The notes: a model not told the origin generated them from the letters alone. Counted from the stretch's first letter, positions 41,698 through 51,959 are shown. The stretch: DNA of 64,000 nucleotides from a cyanobacterium endosymbiont of Rhopalodia gibberula (GCF_003574135.1 NZ_AP018341.1:2889740-2953739), one strand, 5' to 3'. Numbers and translations: made by a program.

Positions 41698-42897
41698 ATG
41701 GTATGGGTTAATCGAAACTCCAAACAGACTGTGTTACGTTATATCATTCCTATTTTCGATCCCGATGTTCGACACTGGTCAGGAGAAGCTCGCTTTTTAC
41801 GCTGGCTAACCTTATTGTGGATATCCCTAGGCTTAATTACCCTGTTTTCCGCTTCCTATGCCGTCGCTGAAGCCGAAACTGGGAATGGATGGTACTATAT
41901 GATCCGTCAGTTAATCTGGATTTGGATTGGATTGCAAGGGTTCAATATAATTGTGCGATCACCTCTACAATATTTATTTAAACTATCCCCTTGGTGTCTA
42001 TTTCTAGTATTAGGATTGATTCTGTCAACCCATGTTCCTGGTTTGGGAGAAAATATCAACGGTGCCACTCGTTGGATAAAATTAGGTCCAGTTTTGATTC
42101 AACCATCAGAATTAATGAAACCTTTTTTAGTCTTACAAAGTTCCCTAATTTTTGGACAATGGGAACGGATACCCTGGCGAATTCGTTGGCAATGGTTAAT
42201 CGCCTTTGCGGTCATTTTAGCTTCAATTTTATTACAACCTAATTTGAGTACTACTGCTTTATGTGGGATGAGTCTTTGGTTAATTGCTGTTGCATCAGGA
42301 ATTCCGGCAATTTATTTAACCTCAACTGCTTTAGGGGGAGCTTTAACTGCCTTTATTAGTATTAGTTTACGAGAATACCAACGGGAACGGGTTACGGCAT
42401 TTCTTAATCCTTGGGAAGATCCTATGGGGAATGGCTATCAATTAGTACAAAGTTTGATGGCAGTTGGTTCAGGGGGAATATTTGGCACAGGATATGGGAT
42501 GTCTCAACAAAAACTTTTCTATTTACCTATTCAATATACTGATTTTATCTTTTCAGTTTTTGCAGAAGAATTTGGCTTTGTGGGAGGAATTATTTTGTTA
42601 TTATTTCTATTTAGCTATGCAACTTTTGCCCTACGTATTGCGATGAAATGCCGTCATCGAGTTAATCGATTAGTAGCTATTGGGGTCATGGTCATAATGG
42701 TGGGACAAGCCTTACTTAACATTGGTGTAGCAACAGGTGCTTTGCCCACAACGGGTTTACCCTTTCCCTTGTTTAGCTATGGAGGGAGTTCGAGTTTAGC
42801 AAGTTTAACTTTAGCGGCTTTATTGATTAGGGTGGCTAGGGAAAATAATGAAGCTCCAGTTGTGACTTTATCCGTTCCTAGCAAACCTGTTATCTAA
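41698..42897 (+). CDS. ftsW: SEDS-family peptidoglycan polymerase FtsW
   Basis: Polytopic membrane glycosyltransferase that makes septal peptidoglycan with a class B PBP. 399 residues with about ten transmembrane helices. SEDS landmarks: NGATRWIKLGPVLIQPSELM, the catalytic-type Glu/Asp loop after LLQPNLSTT, the GNGYQLVQSLMAVGSGGIFG signature, and DFIFSVFAEEFGFVGG. FtsW and RodA are close; the division-type call comes from overall resemblance to cyanobacterial FtsW and is a little less certain than the family. The cell envelope is thus still made by the symbiont. Confidence 0.88.
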   Translation: MVWVNRNSKQTVLRYIIPIFDPDVRHWSGEARFLRWLTLLWISLGLITLFSASYAVAEAETGNGWYYMIRQLIWIWIGLQGFNIIVRSPLQYLFKLSPWCLFLVLGLILSTHVPGLGENINGATRWIKLGPVLIQPSELMKPFLVLQSSLIFGQWERIPWRIRWQWLIAFAVILASILLQPNLSTTALCGMSLWLIAVASGIPAIYLTSTALGGALTAFISISLREYQRERVTAFLNPWEDPMGNGYQLVQSLMAVGSGGIFGTGYGMSQQKLFYLPIQYTDFIFSVFAEEFGFVGGIILLLFLFSYATFALRIAMKCRHRVNRLVAIGVMVIMVGQALLNIGVATGALPTTGLPFPLFSYGGSSSLASLTLAALLIRVARENNEAPVVTLSVPSKPVI

Positions 42898-43369
42898 AAA
42901 TAGAAAATCTAAAGATAAGATTTAATTGTCAATAACAAGCCACCTAAAATTCTAGTTATTTAGATATAGAATATCTATACTTGATTTATACTTATGACAT
43001 AAAATTCTTAACTAATTTTAATCAATGAGATTACAAATTTAGAAGGACTCGCCATTATCAATTATCAAATTTTAAATTAGATAGTGATAGTTTAATTTTT
43101 TGAACAAATAAGTATGATGGTAACTTGTTTTTGTTGTATTTTAAGCGCAGGAAAACTTGATCAAAATAATAAATTAACTATTAGGTATTCGCTTTCGGTA
43201 GAGAAAGCCGTCTGTATCACAATTAATTCGTGTAATTCGAGTTAAATGAGATGTAATTAATGTGAAAACAGTCTATACTATATAAGAGTTAAGATCTCTT
43301 GAAAAGGGAGAATATATCCTAAAATATTTAAAGTGAAAATAATTGAAGAAGTATTTAAATAATTAAATT

Positions 43370-44270
43370 GAAGATAGAGTAAGTGAATAAGAAATAAAAG
43401 TAATATTTAAAGATTTAAATCAAGAATTACAGATAGAAAAATTAAAAGATTGAAATAGTTAACAATTGATAAAACTACTATAATTAAAACATAAAAAAAT
43501 TATCGTAAAAAAATTATCGTATAGTCTTAGTAGATTCAGATAAAGGTGTAAACGTAGAAATTATGAAAAAAAGAAAATTTTAAAAAATAGTTCAATGGCT
43601 AAAAACCCTGGGAAATAAGTTACGATTAAGATTAAAAAAGTGAGTATATATTTCAGAAAATTTTATAAAAATAAAATAGATTAATTGATGCTACAAATCC
43701 AAGTATTCACAGAGATTTTTTATATGTTCAATTAAGTTGATTATCAATTATTTTATCAAATAAAAATCATAAATGAAAAGCCCCAAAAATATAAGTACTA
43801 GTTAAAAAGAAAAAATTCACTTTAATTAAAAGTAAAAAGATGAACAAATAACCAAAAGTAACCATATTTCTTATATGTGCGCCTATTTTTTCAAAACTAG
43901 GTCGGTTATAAAGATAGATTTTAGACCTGTTTTAAGAAAATTACAATTAGCTAATTAGCATAAAATAACTAATTTAGTATACAAAAAAGTGAGATGATCA
44001 GGCTATTTCACTTTTAAAAAGATCTTTTTTTTAAAAAAAATCAAGAAATAATATAAAGATATTGATAATCAAAGAATAGGATGAATTACAATAAATTTTT
44101 CTAAATGAAATAGTAAAGATTAAAATCTTTACATGTTTAAAATTTAGATAAGTAAATTTATAGTAAAATACTTGTTTTTGCTTTTTACAAAAGAAAAAAA
44201 ATATTTGTCAGGGAATTGACTTCGGGTAATTTTCGTAATACCTTGTTTATGAGATATAGATTATCAGTAT
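43370..44270 (+). mobile_element. ISL3-family transposase fossil
   Basis: Broken frames give a recognisable ISL3 (IS204/IS1001/IS1165) transposase: DLNQELQIEKLKRLK and LTIDKTT around the first catalytic Asp, then NYRIVLVDSDKGVNVEIMKK and WLKTLGNKLRLRLKKVSIYF, followed by KFYKNKIDLMLQIQVFTEIF-like text where the second Asp strand would be. A piece near 44216-44265 (SGNFRNTLFMRYRL) may be the C-terminus. Multiple stops, including TAA and TAG, interrupt it. No element ends were found. Spacers 42898-43369 and 44271-44441 hold nothing else I recognise. Confidence 0.72.
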
Positions 44271-44441
44271 ATTTATTCACAACAAAAACTGAAATATATA
44301 CAAGTATTTTGGGTTACAATCTCTCGGACAGAATTCTCTTTATGAGCTCTCAAAATAAGCTCTCAAATATTGAGAAGATTAAACTCATGTCCTGTACTAA
44401 TACAACAAAACCAAATAAGCTAAATGATTCGTTGTTAAATT

Positions 44442-44491
44442 TCAGATAAGTAAGAGGAAAAAATTATACATTTTTCCTCTTACTTATCTGA
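44442..44491. repeat. Perfect 21-bp inverted repeat, 8-nt loop
   Basis: Arms 44442-44462 and 44471-44491; the stem base is TCAGATAAGTAAGAGG and the loop side has an A-run and T-run, so it could terminate in both directions. It is 93 bases ahead of rnz. Confidence 0.88.
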
Positions 44492-44583
44492 TCTAGTTAA
44501 TTTTTAAGGCGCTGTAAGATTTCAGTTAAACGGAAAAGATTAAAATGGATGAACAGTCCCAAAACAAGCAGAGTTAAATTATT

Positions 44584-45546
44584 GTGGAGATCACCTTTTT
44601 AGGAACCAGTTCTGGTGTACCGACGCGATCACGGAATGTATCAAGTGTTGCTTTACGTCTGCCCCAAAGGGCAGAAGTCTGGCTATTTGACTGTGGGGAA
44701 GGGACCCAACATCAACTTTTGCGCAGTGATCTTAAAATTTCCCAAATTACCAGAATTTTCGTCACCCATATGCACGGCGATCACATCTATGGGTTAATGG
44801 GACTGTTAGCTAGTTGTGGTTTAGCAGGAAATGCCCAAGACATCGAAATTTATGGACCACCGGACTTAGTAGTTTACTTGAAAGCTTGTGCTAAGTATTC
44901 CCAGATAAAACTCTCTCATCGAGTACGGGTTTATGAAGTATGCCCTGGTGTCATATACGAAGATGATCAATTTATCGTTCGTTGTGGGTTACTCAAACAC
45001 CGTGTTCCAGCCTATGGTTATCGCATCGAAGAAAAAGATCGTCCCGGTCGCTTTGACATAGAAAAAGCAACTGCTTTAGGAATTCCTCCAGGACCGATTT
45101 ACGGTCGGCTCAAACGAGGTGAACTTGTCACTCTACCAGATGGTCGTCATATTCGAGGACAAGACCTGTGTGGAGAAAAAGAAACTGGTCGTAAAGTTAT
45201 TTATTGCACTGATACAGTCTTTTGTGATGGGGCTGTAGCCTTAGCGCAAGGGGGAGATGTCTTAATCCATGAAGCAACATTTGCCCACCAAGATGCTCAA
45301 CTAGCCTTTGACCGTCTCCATTCTACCTCAACCATGGCAGCACAAGTCGCCTTAATGGCTGGGGTTAAACAGTTAATCATGACCCATTTTAGTCCCCGTT
45401 ATGCCCCTGGAAATGTATTACAACTAGTTAATTTACTAACAGAAGCTAAGGCAATTTTTCCTAATACTCTTCTTGCCCGTGATTTCATGACCTATGAGGT
45501 CCCCAGAAGGAGACTATCTCAAGAAACGTTGGAAAAGATCCGGTAG
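44584..45546 (+). CDS. rnz: Ribonuclease Z
   Basis: Endonuclease that trims the 3' ends of tRNA precursors. 320 residues, complete; translation begins at GTG, giving MEITFLGTSSGVPTRSRNVS, the conserved N-terminus of bacterial RNase Z. The zinc-binding motif HMHGDH is at 62-67, and later metal ligands are in KHRVPAYGYRI, YCTDTVFCDGA and MTHFSPRYA. Retained as an essential translation-support function although no tRNA gene lies in this window. Confidence 0.95.
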   Translation: MEITFLGTSSGVPTRSRNVSSVALRLPQRAEVWLFDCGEGTQHQLLRSDLKISQITRIFVTHMHGDHIYGLMGLLASCGLAGNAQDIEIYGPPDLVVYLKACAKYSQIKLSHRVRVYEVCPGVIYEDDQFIVRCGLLKHRVPAYGYRIEEKDRPGRFDIEKATALGIPPGPIYGRLKRGELVTLPDGRHIRGQDLCGEKETGRKVIYCTDTVFCDGAVALAQGGDVLIHEATFAHQDAQLAFDRLHSTSTMAAQVALMAGVKQLIMTHFSPRYAPGNVLQLVNLLTEAKAIFPNTLLARDFMTYEVPRRRLSQETLEKIR

Positions 45547-45661
45547 TCAACAACAGCTAATGAGTACAGATGCTAAACAATATTAATTATTTGAAAACAA
45601 AAACAACTCCCTTGGCGGTGAAAGGAGTATTAATCTTTAACTTTATTTTGAGGATATCTCC

Positions 45662-45958
45662 TTAAGAATTAGCGAATCCTAATAAACACTTTGTATGGAC
45701 GATCACCGCCACTGTTACCGTTTCGTCTCGAACTCGATAAATTACACGATAAGTATAAGCCAACTTATCACGAATCGTTGAATCGTCCCCTTCGGAAATA
45801 ATTGCTCCGGCTAGAGGACAATCCTGAAGACGGTGGGTAATGTCTAAGATTTGACGGACGACGGCCGCCGCATAAGAGGGCGAGTCGCGGGCTATATATG
45901 TGGCAATTGCATCAACATCTTCAATTGCTTTGGAAGACCAAATTACTCGATAAGCCAT
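45662..45958 (-). CDS. RelE/ParE-family toxin
   Basis: 98 residues of the ParE/RelE fold: MAYRVIWSSKAIEDVDAIAT, an Ala/Val-rich helix (AAVVRQILDITHRLQDCPLAG), then beta strands DKLAYTYRVIYRVRDE and a C-terminal VHTKCLL strand. ParE members poison gyrase and RelE members cut mRNA; the DVDAIATYI and YRVIYRV text fits the ParE side, but target cannot be read from sequence. It is the second gene of a two-gene unit, overlapping the antitoxin frame by 16 bases, the normal coupling for type II modules. All expected strands are present and the frame is intact. Confidence 0.82.
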   Translation of the reverse strand: MAYRVIWSSKAIEDVDAIATYIARDSPSYAAAVVRQILDITHRLQDCPLAGAIISEGDDSTIRDKLAYTYRVIYRVRDETVTVAVIVHTKCLLGFANS

Positions 45959-46131
45959 TTGTTTAGAAGCCCCTCAACTTCTTCCTGTTGTAAGGTGGTT
46001 CCCTGATCGGCAACGTATAATCCTTGACGCACTTTTTCAAGTACGTATAAATGATACTGGATATCTTCAATTGAACAATCATCTGGTAATTGATTCAAGA
46101 TCGATTGGATTCTCTCTTTAACAGTATTCAT
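45943..46131 (-). CDS. Antitoxin partner of the RelE/ParE toxin
   Basis: 62-residue acidic protein, MNTVKERIQSILNQLPDDCS then a helical LYVLEKVRQGLYVADQGTT and EEVEGLLNKWL. The QLPDDCSIEDIQYHLYVLEK stretch is typical of short antitoxins paired with ParE/RelE in cyanobacteria. It precedes and overlaps the toxin gene, so translation is probably coupled. A direct repeat lies in the upstream region and may be the autoregulatory site. Confidence 0.8.
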   Translation of the reverse strand: MNTVKERIQSILNQLPDDCSIEDIQYHLYVLEKVRQGLYVADQGTTLQQEEVEGLLNKWLIE

Positions 46132-46193
46132 GGTCGAAGATAACTAAAATTGATAGATAGGATTAAGAACTTATGGAAAAACTATATATATCC

Positions 46194-46286
46194 TTCATTT
46201 TAGCTATAGAAAGGGAATTTGCGGTTTTGTAATTAAAACAATAAAAATACACAAAATAGGGCAAAAATATTTCATTTTAGCTATAG
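46194..46286. repeat. 16-nt direct repeat pair upstream of toxin-antitoxin genes
   Basis: TTCATTTTAGCTATAG occurs exactly at 46194-46209 and 46271-46286, 77 bases apart, between the divergently oriented antitoxin and trpC genes. Two identical copies so close are unlikely by chance. Possible operator half-sites or a deletion/duplication scar. Confidence 0.7.
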
Positions 46287-46360
46287 CGACAAACAGTTGT
46301 GATAGGATTGCAGGGCTAAGATGTTGCTTAGCCTAATTTGTATTTTTGTTGCTGACTCCC

Positions 46361-47242
46361 ATGCAAATCCGAAGACGTTCTCCTAATCCTGCCATAGATG
46401 TTGATATTTTCCGTTATCAAGTTCGTGTTCCCGATGAGCAACCGCGACACATTCTTGAAAAGATTGTTTGGCATAAAGAAAAAGAAGTTGATCGTCTAAG
46501 ACAACGTCTGCCCCTGTTAGAGTTGCGCGAACAAGTAAAAGACTTACCCCCCCCTAAGGATTTTTTAGCCGCTATCACCTCGGCAAAAACCAAACCAGCT
46601 TTAATTGCAGAACTCAAAAAAGCTTCCCCTAGTCAAGGAGTGCTCCGTGAAGATTTTGATCCGGTAGCGATCGCTCAATCTTATGCTAGAGGAGGAGCGA
46701 GTTGTTTATCAGTGCTAACCGACACTAAATTTTTTCAAGGAAGCTTTTATAACCTTTCTCTAGTGCGTCAAACAGTAAATTTGCCCTTGATGTGTAAAGA
46801 ATTTATCCTCTATCCCTACCAAATTTACCTCGCTCGCACCAATGGGGCTGACAGCGTATTACTGATTGCTGCTATTTTGAACGATCATGATCTTACCTAC
46901 TTTGTGAAAATTGCCCAATCCTTAGGTATGGCTTCTCTAATTGAAGTTCACTCCCTAGAGGAATTGGATCGAGCCCTAGGCATTGAAGGCGTATCTTTGA
47001 TTGGGATTAACAACCGCAACTTAGAGACCTTTGAGGTAGACCTTAACACCACTAGGAAATTATTAGCTGCTCGACGGGATACAATTAAAAAACGAGGAAT
47101 TAAAATTATTAGCGAGTCAGGATTGCATACTTGTGATGACCTCAAGTTTGTGCAGCAAGCCGGGGCTGATGGAGTATTAATTGGAGAATCTTTAGTAAAA
47201 CAACCTGATATCATCGAGGCTATCAATCAATTATTTTTTTGA
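46361..47242 (+). CDS. trpC: Indole-3-glycerol-phosphate synthase
   Basis: Closes the indole ring in tryptophan synthesis, giving the substrate for TrpA. 293 residues from the ATG at 46361 ([20 protein letters not shown]); the frame extends five codons further to a TTG, but the cyanobacterial family starts at this Met. Barrel motifs: [67 protein letters not shown] and ISESGLHT; catalytic Lys and Glu residues are in place. It contains a HIP1 octamer at 46667-46674. Confidence 0.95.
   Translation: MQIRRRSPNPAIDVDIFRYQVRVPDEQPRHILEKIVWHKEKEVDRLRQRLPLLELREQVKDLPPPKDFLAAITSAKTKPALIAELKKASPSQGVLREDFDPVAIAQSYARGGASCLSVLTDTKFFQGSFYNLSLVRQTVNLPLMCKEFILYPYQIYLARTNGADSVLLIAAILNDHDLTYFVKIAQSLGMASLIEVHSLEELDRALGIEGVSLIGINNRNLETFEVDLNTTRKLLAARRDTIKKRGIKIISESGLHTCDDLKFVQQAGADGVLIGESLVKQPDIIEAINQLFF
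46667..46674. repeat. HIP1 octamer GCGATCGC
   Basis: Within trpC. Confidence 0.85.
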
Positions 47243-47830
47243 ATCAGATGATTGTCGATATAGATAATATCGATAATTTTAACAACAAATCCAGAATAAT
47301 TCCTCAGGATTAACTATCAATATTTATTTGCAAAACTTATCATGAGGCGCTTAAATTTTACAATATTACACTTTTTGACTAAATCAAGACCATCAATGAC
47401 AACTGATGATTAATAACTTATAACTAAACATAAAGTCTCTTTCTCTTCCTTATTTAGTTCACTACGAACTTTTACTAAAATTACTAGAACGTAAAAGTCT
47501 AGCTATTGTTTATGAACAACTTGTGTTACAAAATCATGTTCGACAACTTATTCTTACTCTATGCAAAGTCCGCGCCCAATAAAAACAATTCGAAACAATC
47601 TGTGACCAAATTCGTATCCCTTTTAAACATTATTAGTCTCTATAATAGTTTCTAATAATTCTTTAAACTCCATTACCGATAAATTAAGTTAGCTAGAGAG
47701 TCAGTAAAAAATAAACCTAAATTAAACCTTAAAAATAACCAAAGCCATCAGCTTAATTTTTTAGGGTGAATAAGAATGGAGTAGACTGACTATTTGGAGG
47801 AGTTTCAATTCGAAACAGGAGCCAGAATTC
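47243..47830 (+). other. Spacer with unidentified coding remnant
   Basis: At about 47440-47580 (+) a run reads LPYLVHYELLLKLLERKSLA then IVYEQLVLQNHVRQLILTLC before a stop, continuing QFETICDQIRIPFKHY in frame. It looks like a small former gene; family unknown. An AGGAG-like site precedes the next gene near 47817. Confidence 0.45.
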
Positions 47831-48979
47831 ATGGAAGATAAGCATATGTTAATGATCCCAGGACCAACCCCTGTACCAGAAAAGGTTTTGCTGGCTATAG
47901 CCAAACATCCTATCGGTCATCGCAGCAGTGGTTTCGGTGAAATTATTGCAGAAATTACTGAAAATCTCAAATGGTTACATCAAACCCAGAGTGATGTTTT
48001 GATGTTAACCGCTAGCGGAACTGGGGCGATGGAAGCAGGGATTATTAATTTTTTGAGTCCTGGCGATCATGTATTAGTTGGTAATAATGGAAAGTTTGGT
48101 GAACGGTGGGGGAAAATTAGTCGGGCGTTTGGGTTGAAAGTAGAAGAAATTACTGCTGAATGGGGTAAACCTCTAGATTCTGAAGCCTTTCGTAAAAAAT
48201 TGGAAGCTGACAGTCAAAAACACATTAAAGCGGTTATCATAACCCATTCAGAAACCTCAACAGGGGTAATCAATCCCTTAGAAACTATTAATAAATATGT
48301 CAAAGATCATAAGAAAGCTTTAATCATCGTCGATGCTGTCACCAGTTTAGGAGCTATCAACGTTCCTGTTGACGACTGGGAGTTAGATGTGGTCGGTTCT
48401 GGTTCTCAAAAAGGTTATATGATACCTCCGGGATTGGGTTTCGTGTGTGTTAGTCAAAAAGCCTGGGAAGCTTATGAAACTGCAACTCTTCCTAAGTTTT
48501 ATTTAGATTTAGGGGCGTATAGAAAAGCAACCTATAAAAATAGCTCCCCTTTTACCCCCCCGGTTAACTTAATGTATGGGTTGCAAGTGGCCTTAGAAAT
48601 GATGAAGTCCGAAGGACTAGAAAAAATGTTTACCCGTCATCGTCGTTTAACTGAGGCGACTCGCGCAGGAATTAAGGCCTTAGGGCTGCCTTTGTTAGCC
48701 GATGATGAGGCGGCGAGCACCGCCGTAACGGCTGTCATGTCGACAGTGGCTACAGCTGAGGCTATTCGATCAACGATCAAAAAACAATTTAATATTTCTC
48801 TAGCGGGAGGACAGGATCACCTTAAAGGGAAAATTTTCCGTATTGGTCACTTAGGTTTTGTCAGTGAGCGAGATATTTTGACGGTGATCGCTGCTTTGGA
48901 ATCTACCTTAATCACCCTAGGTAGTCAAAGAGCGACACCAGGAGTAGGAGTTGCTGCTGCTTCTAAGATTTTAGGGTAA
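47831..48979 (+). CDS. Class V aminotransferase (alanine/serine-glyoxylate type)
   Basis: PLP enzyme of 382 residues, the cyanobacterial family long labelled as the soluble hydrogenase 42-kDa subunit and related to alanine-glyoxylate and serine-glyoxylate aminotransferases. PLP lysine is Lys194 in GSGSQKGYMIPPG; other landmarks are MIPGPTPVPEKVL, TASGTGAMEAGI, THSETSTGVINPL and VDAVTSLGA. The likely role is glyoxylate/photorespiratory or serine metabolism, or amino-group exchange; the exact amino donor cannot be read. Followed by a terminator-like hairpin. Confidence 0.88.
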   Translation: MEDKHMLMIPGPTPVPEKVLLAIAKHPIGHRSSGFGEIIAEITENLKWLHQTQSDVLMLTASGTGAMEAGIINFLSPGDHVLVGNNGKFGERWGKISRAFGLKVEEITAEWGKPLDSEAFRKKLEADSQKHIKAVIITHSETSTGVINPLETINKYVKDHKKALIIVDAVTSLGAINVPVDDWELDVVGSGSQKGYMIPPGLGFVCVSQKAWEAYETATLPKFYLDLGAYRKATYKNSSPFTPPVNLMYGLQVALEMMKSEGLEKMFTRHRRLTEATRAGIKALGLPLLADDEAASTAVTAVMSTVATAEAIRSTIKKQFNISLAGGQDHLKGKIFRIGHLGFVSERDILTVIAALESTLITLGSQRATPGVGVAAASKILG

Positions 48980-48997
48980 TTGGTCTTGAAGTTCTAG

Positions 48998-49016
48998 TCC
49001 CCCTTTTTTAGGGGGA
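48998..49016 (+). terminator. Hairpin after class V aminotransferase
   Basis: TCCCCCT, five T, AGGGGGA, then TTTAG, 19 bases past the stop. This C/G-rich stem with a T loop resembles a short interspersed sequence common in cyanobacterial spacers. Confidence 0.6.
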
Positions 49017-49593
49017 TTTAGTCTGTAAGCTTGTAACCAGAAAAAGCTCCTAGCTAGGAAATTTATCAGAGCATCATACTTTTGGGCACTAGGCTAAGCA
49101 AGATATTCTAAAGCCTCGAAATAGCTACTGTTATCACGTCTTTTAATACCATCAAATTGTATGAATAGGCTATCTCTGTGTTGATCCTAATACAGTAGAC
49201 ACTGCTCATAAAGTTTACTAATACGAGAATCTCAATCGGTTAGCTTCTATAAATCAATTGATTAAGCTGGGGTTTTCTTTGACTGTGTTAACTCCGCCTC
49301 AATGTTGACTTTTTTTATAAACTATAACCGTATCATTAATATTCGAGGTTCCACCTATAAGTCCAATATTCTATTTAACTTCATTGCATAAATCAATAAG
49401 TCTGTAATTTTCTTTTGGACATGAACGATTTATACCCTTATAAAGTGAGTCGTTAATTAGTAAATAAAAAGATTTTAAGTGCCCATTCTTACTTCTTAGA
49501 ACTAAGAAGTAAGAATGGGCAGCATGGGTAGTATTTTAAGTTCCTGGAATGCTAGCAACCCATAGTCGTGAGAACTTATAGTAGTTTTCGTTT
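49017..49593. other. Spacer with unassigned remnant
   Basis: At about 49175-49305 (+) a run reads VDTAHKVY, stop, YENLNRLASINQLIKLG then FSLTVLTPPQC, coding-like but not recognised. Includes the hairpin at 49480-49521. Confidence 0.4.
49480..49521. repeat. Perfect 20-bp inverted repeat with 2-nt spacer
   Basis: TGCCCATTCTTACTTCTTAG (49480-49499), AA, exact reverse complement (49502-49521). It lies about 70 bases before the first recognisable part of the IS630 fossil. Confidence 0.9.
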
Positions 49594-50290
49594 GGATGGA
49601 TTAAAGTAAAAAAACTCAAACAATAAAGCTAGTCTCTACAGACATTCCTACTAAAATCATAGAGACTAACAATAAAATCAATCAGTCAACTCCACAACTA
49701 GCAGAGAGTTTTTAAGTCAGTTATAGTTTTGTAAATTGTCTCCCCAAACGCTAGAAAGCAACAAAAAGTATAGAATCATGCCGTCGTGGACGGGAAAAAC
49801 TTTCTTGAATTGAAACAGAATAACTGAACATAATTGACGAAACTGAAGTTGAGCTAGCCATCACCCGCCAGTGTTCTAGAGCAACTAAGGGAAAATGAGC
49901 TTATAAAAAATGACCCAATATATTGAGTACAAAATATTACGTTAATTGGAGCGCTTGCTACATCGTATTTTGTGGCTGCTTTTACTTTTGAACGATGGAT
50001 AAAATGGTATTTCTTATTTTTGTTACACAAATGCCGACATCATAACTGTAAATAACTAATCAGCTTATAAAGCCACAAGGGTTAGAAAACTGGTGAAGTA
50101 TATAGGAGCACACGTTATACTTTTATCTCCCTATTCTCTTGATTTTAACCCCATTGAAAACTGTTGGTCAAAAATCAAAGAAGATTTACAAATTCAATAA
50201 TTCCTAAATTCTAGCGGTCTCAATTAAGCGATCAATTCAGTAATCGATAAAGACATAATTCCTCGGTCTACGTATTACTGCTAGTATAAG
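49594..50290 (+). mobile_element. IS630-family transposase fossil
   Basis: Frames with many stops still give an IS630/Tc1-type DDE transposase: N-terminal helix-turn-helix (TPQLAESF, stop, VSYSFVNCLPKR), then DETEVELAITRQCSRATKGK with the first Asp region, NITLIGALATSYFVAAFTFE, and the strong C-terminal block GAHVILLSPYSLDFNPIENC plus WSKIKEDLQIQ, where the last catalytic Glu is the E of PIENCW. Frameshifts join these pieces. No intact ends or target duplications found. The spacer 50291-50510 shows nothing. Confidence 0.82.
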
Positions 50291-50510
50291 CTACCCAATT
50301 TAAACCTGCTATAAAGCTATCAATAAAAAGTAACTCCCGTGACCAATCTGTAACCATGATGAAGTTAGTTCTGAGTAAGATTCTATCAGATATATATAAG
50401 GGAATTATGTCTCAAAATTTTTAGTTAATCCTCTCTTGTTCATAGACATTGAAATTGTTTACCCAAACCTGTTATGGTTTTCCCTAAAATCTTAGGATTG
50501 TTTACTTCAG

Positions 50511-51659
50511 TTATTTGCATACTCCTTTATTTGCTCTTATACCTACTGCTTGAGATATATGTAATAAGCCTTCTTGTTCTAATTTTTTACTTAAGCCAGT
50601 TAAAATTTGTGGAATAATCCAAGGTCCTTGATAAATCCATCCCGTGTATAGTTGTAACAAACTAGCTCCAGCTGTAATTTTGTCCCAGGCATCTTCTGGG
50701 GTAAAAATTCCCCCTACCCCAATAATGGGTAGTTTTCCTTGAGTTTTTTGGTAAATAAAACGGATAATTTCTGTTGAGAGATCACGGATAGGGAGTCCAC
50801 TAATTCCCCCTGCTTCTTCTTGAATTTTATTTCCTGTTTCTGGGAGAATATTAGTAGTTAATCCTTCCCGTTTAATAGTAGTGTTCGTTGCGACAATTCC
50901 AGCTAATTTATGAGCCTGGGCCAACTCAATAATCGTTATAATCATTTCCCAATCTAAGTCGGGTGCAATTTTGACAAAGATGGGTTTCTGCTGTTCATTT
51001 GCGTTTTGTAACTCCTGTAAAATGGTCTTAAGTTGTGCCCTTTCTTGAAGTGCTCGCAATCCTGGGGTATTGGGAGAACTTACATTAACTACAAAATAAT
51101 CAGCCTTATCTTCAAGGTAACGAAAACTTTCTACATAATCTCTAGCAGCTTTTTCTAGGGGAGTGATTTTAGAGTTACATAGGTTAATCCCAATGGGGAT
51201 AGTACGGGGGTTACGCTGCCAAATTTTTTCCAAGGTTTGAGCGATCTTTTCGGCTCCTAGATTATTCGCTCCCAGGCGGTTTAAAACTGCTTTATCAAGG
51301 GGTAAACGGAATAAACGTGGACGCGGATTTCCTGATTGAGGATGGAGGGTTACAGCTCCTAATTCTGCTAAACCAAAGCCTAAATGACTCCATATTGCTG
51401 CTACTATTCCGTTTTTATCACATCCTGCAGCCAATCCTACGGGGTTATCAAAAGTTAGTCCCCATAATGTTTGTTTGAGGCGAGGATCATAGACACAAAA
51501 GGATTTATCAAGTTGGGAAATTAACCAACGTCCTCCTGCGGTATTACGAGTGCGATCAACTATATTTAGGATTTTTAAAAGTTGTAAATGTGCGCTCTCT
51601 GGATCATTTTTAACCGCCGTTAATAGGAGAGGATAAAAAGGTTTAACTAAATTAAACAT
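50511..51659 (-). CDS. pyrD: Dihydroorotate dehydrogenase (quinone), class 2
   Basis: Oxidises dihydroorotate to orotate in pyrimidine synthesis, passing electrons to membrane quinone. 382 residues from [19 protein letters not shown]; the in-frame ATG four codons earlier is less typical. The N-terminal amphipathic membrane segment, [29 protein letters not shown] with the class 2 catalytic Ser, and the FMN phosphate loop [17 protein letters not shown] are all present. Class 2 enzymes depend on quinone turnover, which fits with retained NDH-1. Confidence 0.95.
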   Translation of the reverse strand: MFNLVKPFYPLLLTAVKNDPESAHLQLLKILNIVDRTRNTAGGRWLISQLDKSFCVYDPRLKQTLWGLTFDNPVGLAAGCDKNGIVAAIWSHLGFGLAELGAVTLHPQSGNPRPRLFRLPLDKAVLNRLGANNLGAEKIAQTLEKIWQRNPRTIPIGINLCNSKITPLEKAARDYVESFRYLEDKADYFVVNVSSPNTPGLRALQERAQLKTILQELQNANEQQKPIFVKIAPDLDWEMIITIIELAQAHKLAGIVATNTTIKREGLTTNILPETGNKIQEEAGGISGLPIRDLSTEIIRFIYQKTQGKLPIIGVGGIFTPEDAWDKITAGASLLQLYTGWIYQGPWIIPQILTGLSKKLEQEGLLHISQAVGIRANKGVCK

Positions 51660-51959
51660 ATGAATAATCAACAGATATAGATTGAATTAAGTTAAAAGAA
51701 ACTAAACACCAGCATAACGTTTTTTTTGAGGAAAACCCTGTTAAGTATTATTGATTAACTTCATTCAGCGAGAAATGACTCATACTATTGGTATTTGCTA
51801 TTAGCTCTTTCTCTGTACAAATTCTTGTTATTAATTAACTTGTCTTATTTTAAAATTAATATTCTGTTTACTTGCGCTTATTTAAGTACGAGGGATGATA
51901 TCGTGAACATTTAACTAGAGTCTTTTAAGGGTATTTTTTCCTTTAGTATTCAGATTATA

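Noticed and set aside
27339-47790. 16-nt match AATGGAGTAGACTGAC at 27339-27354 and 47775-47790
   Set aside because: One such match is near the chance expectation for a 64-kb window, and the flanks do not align.
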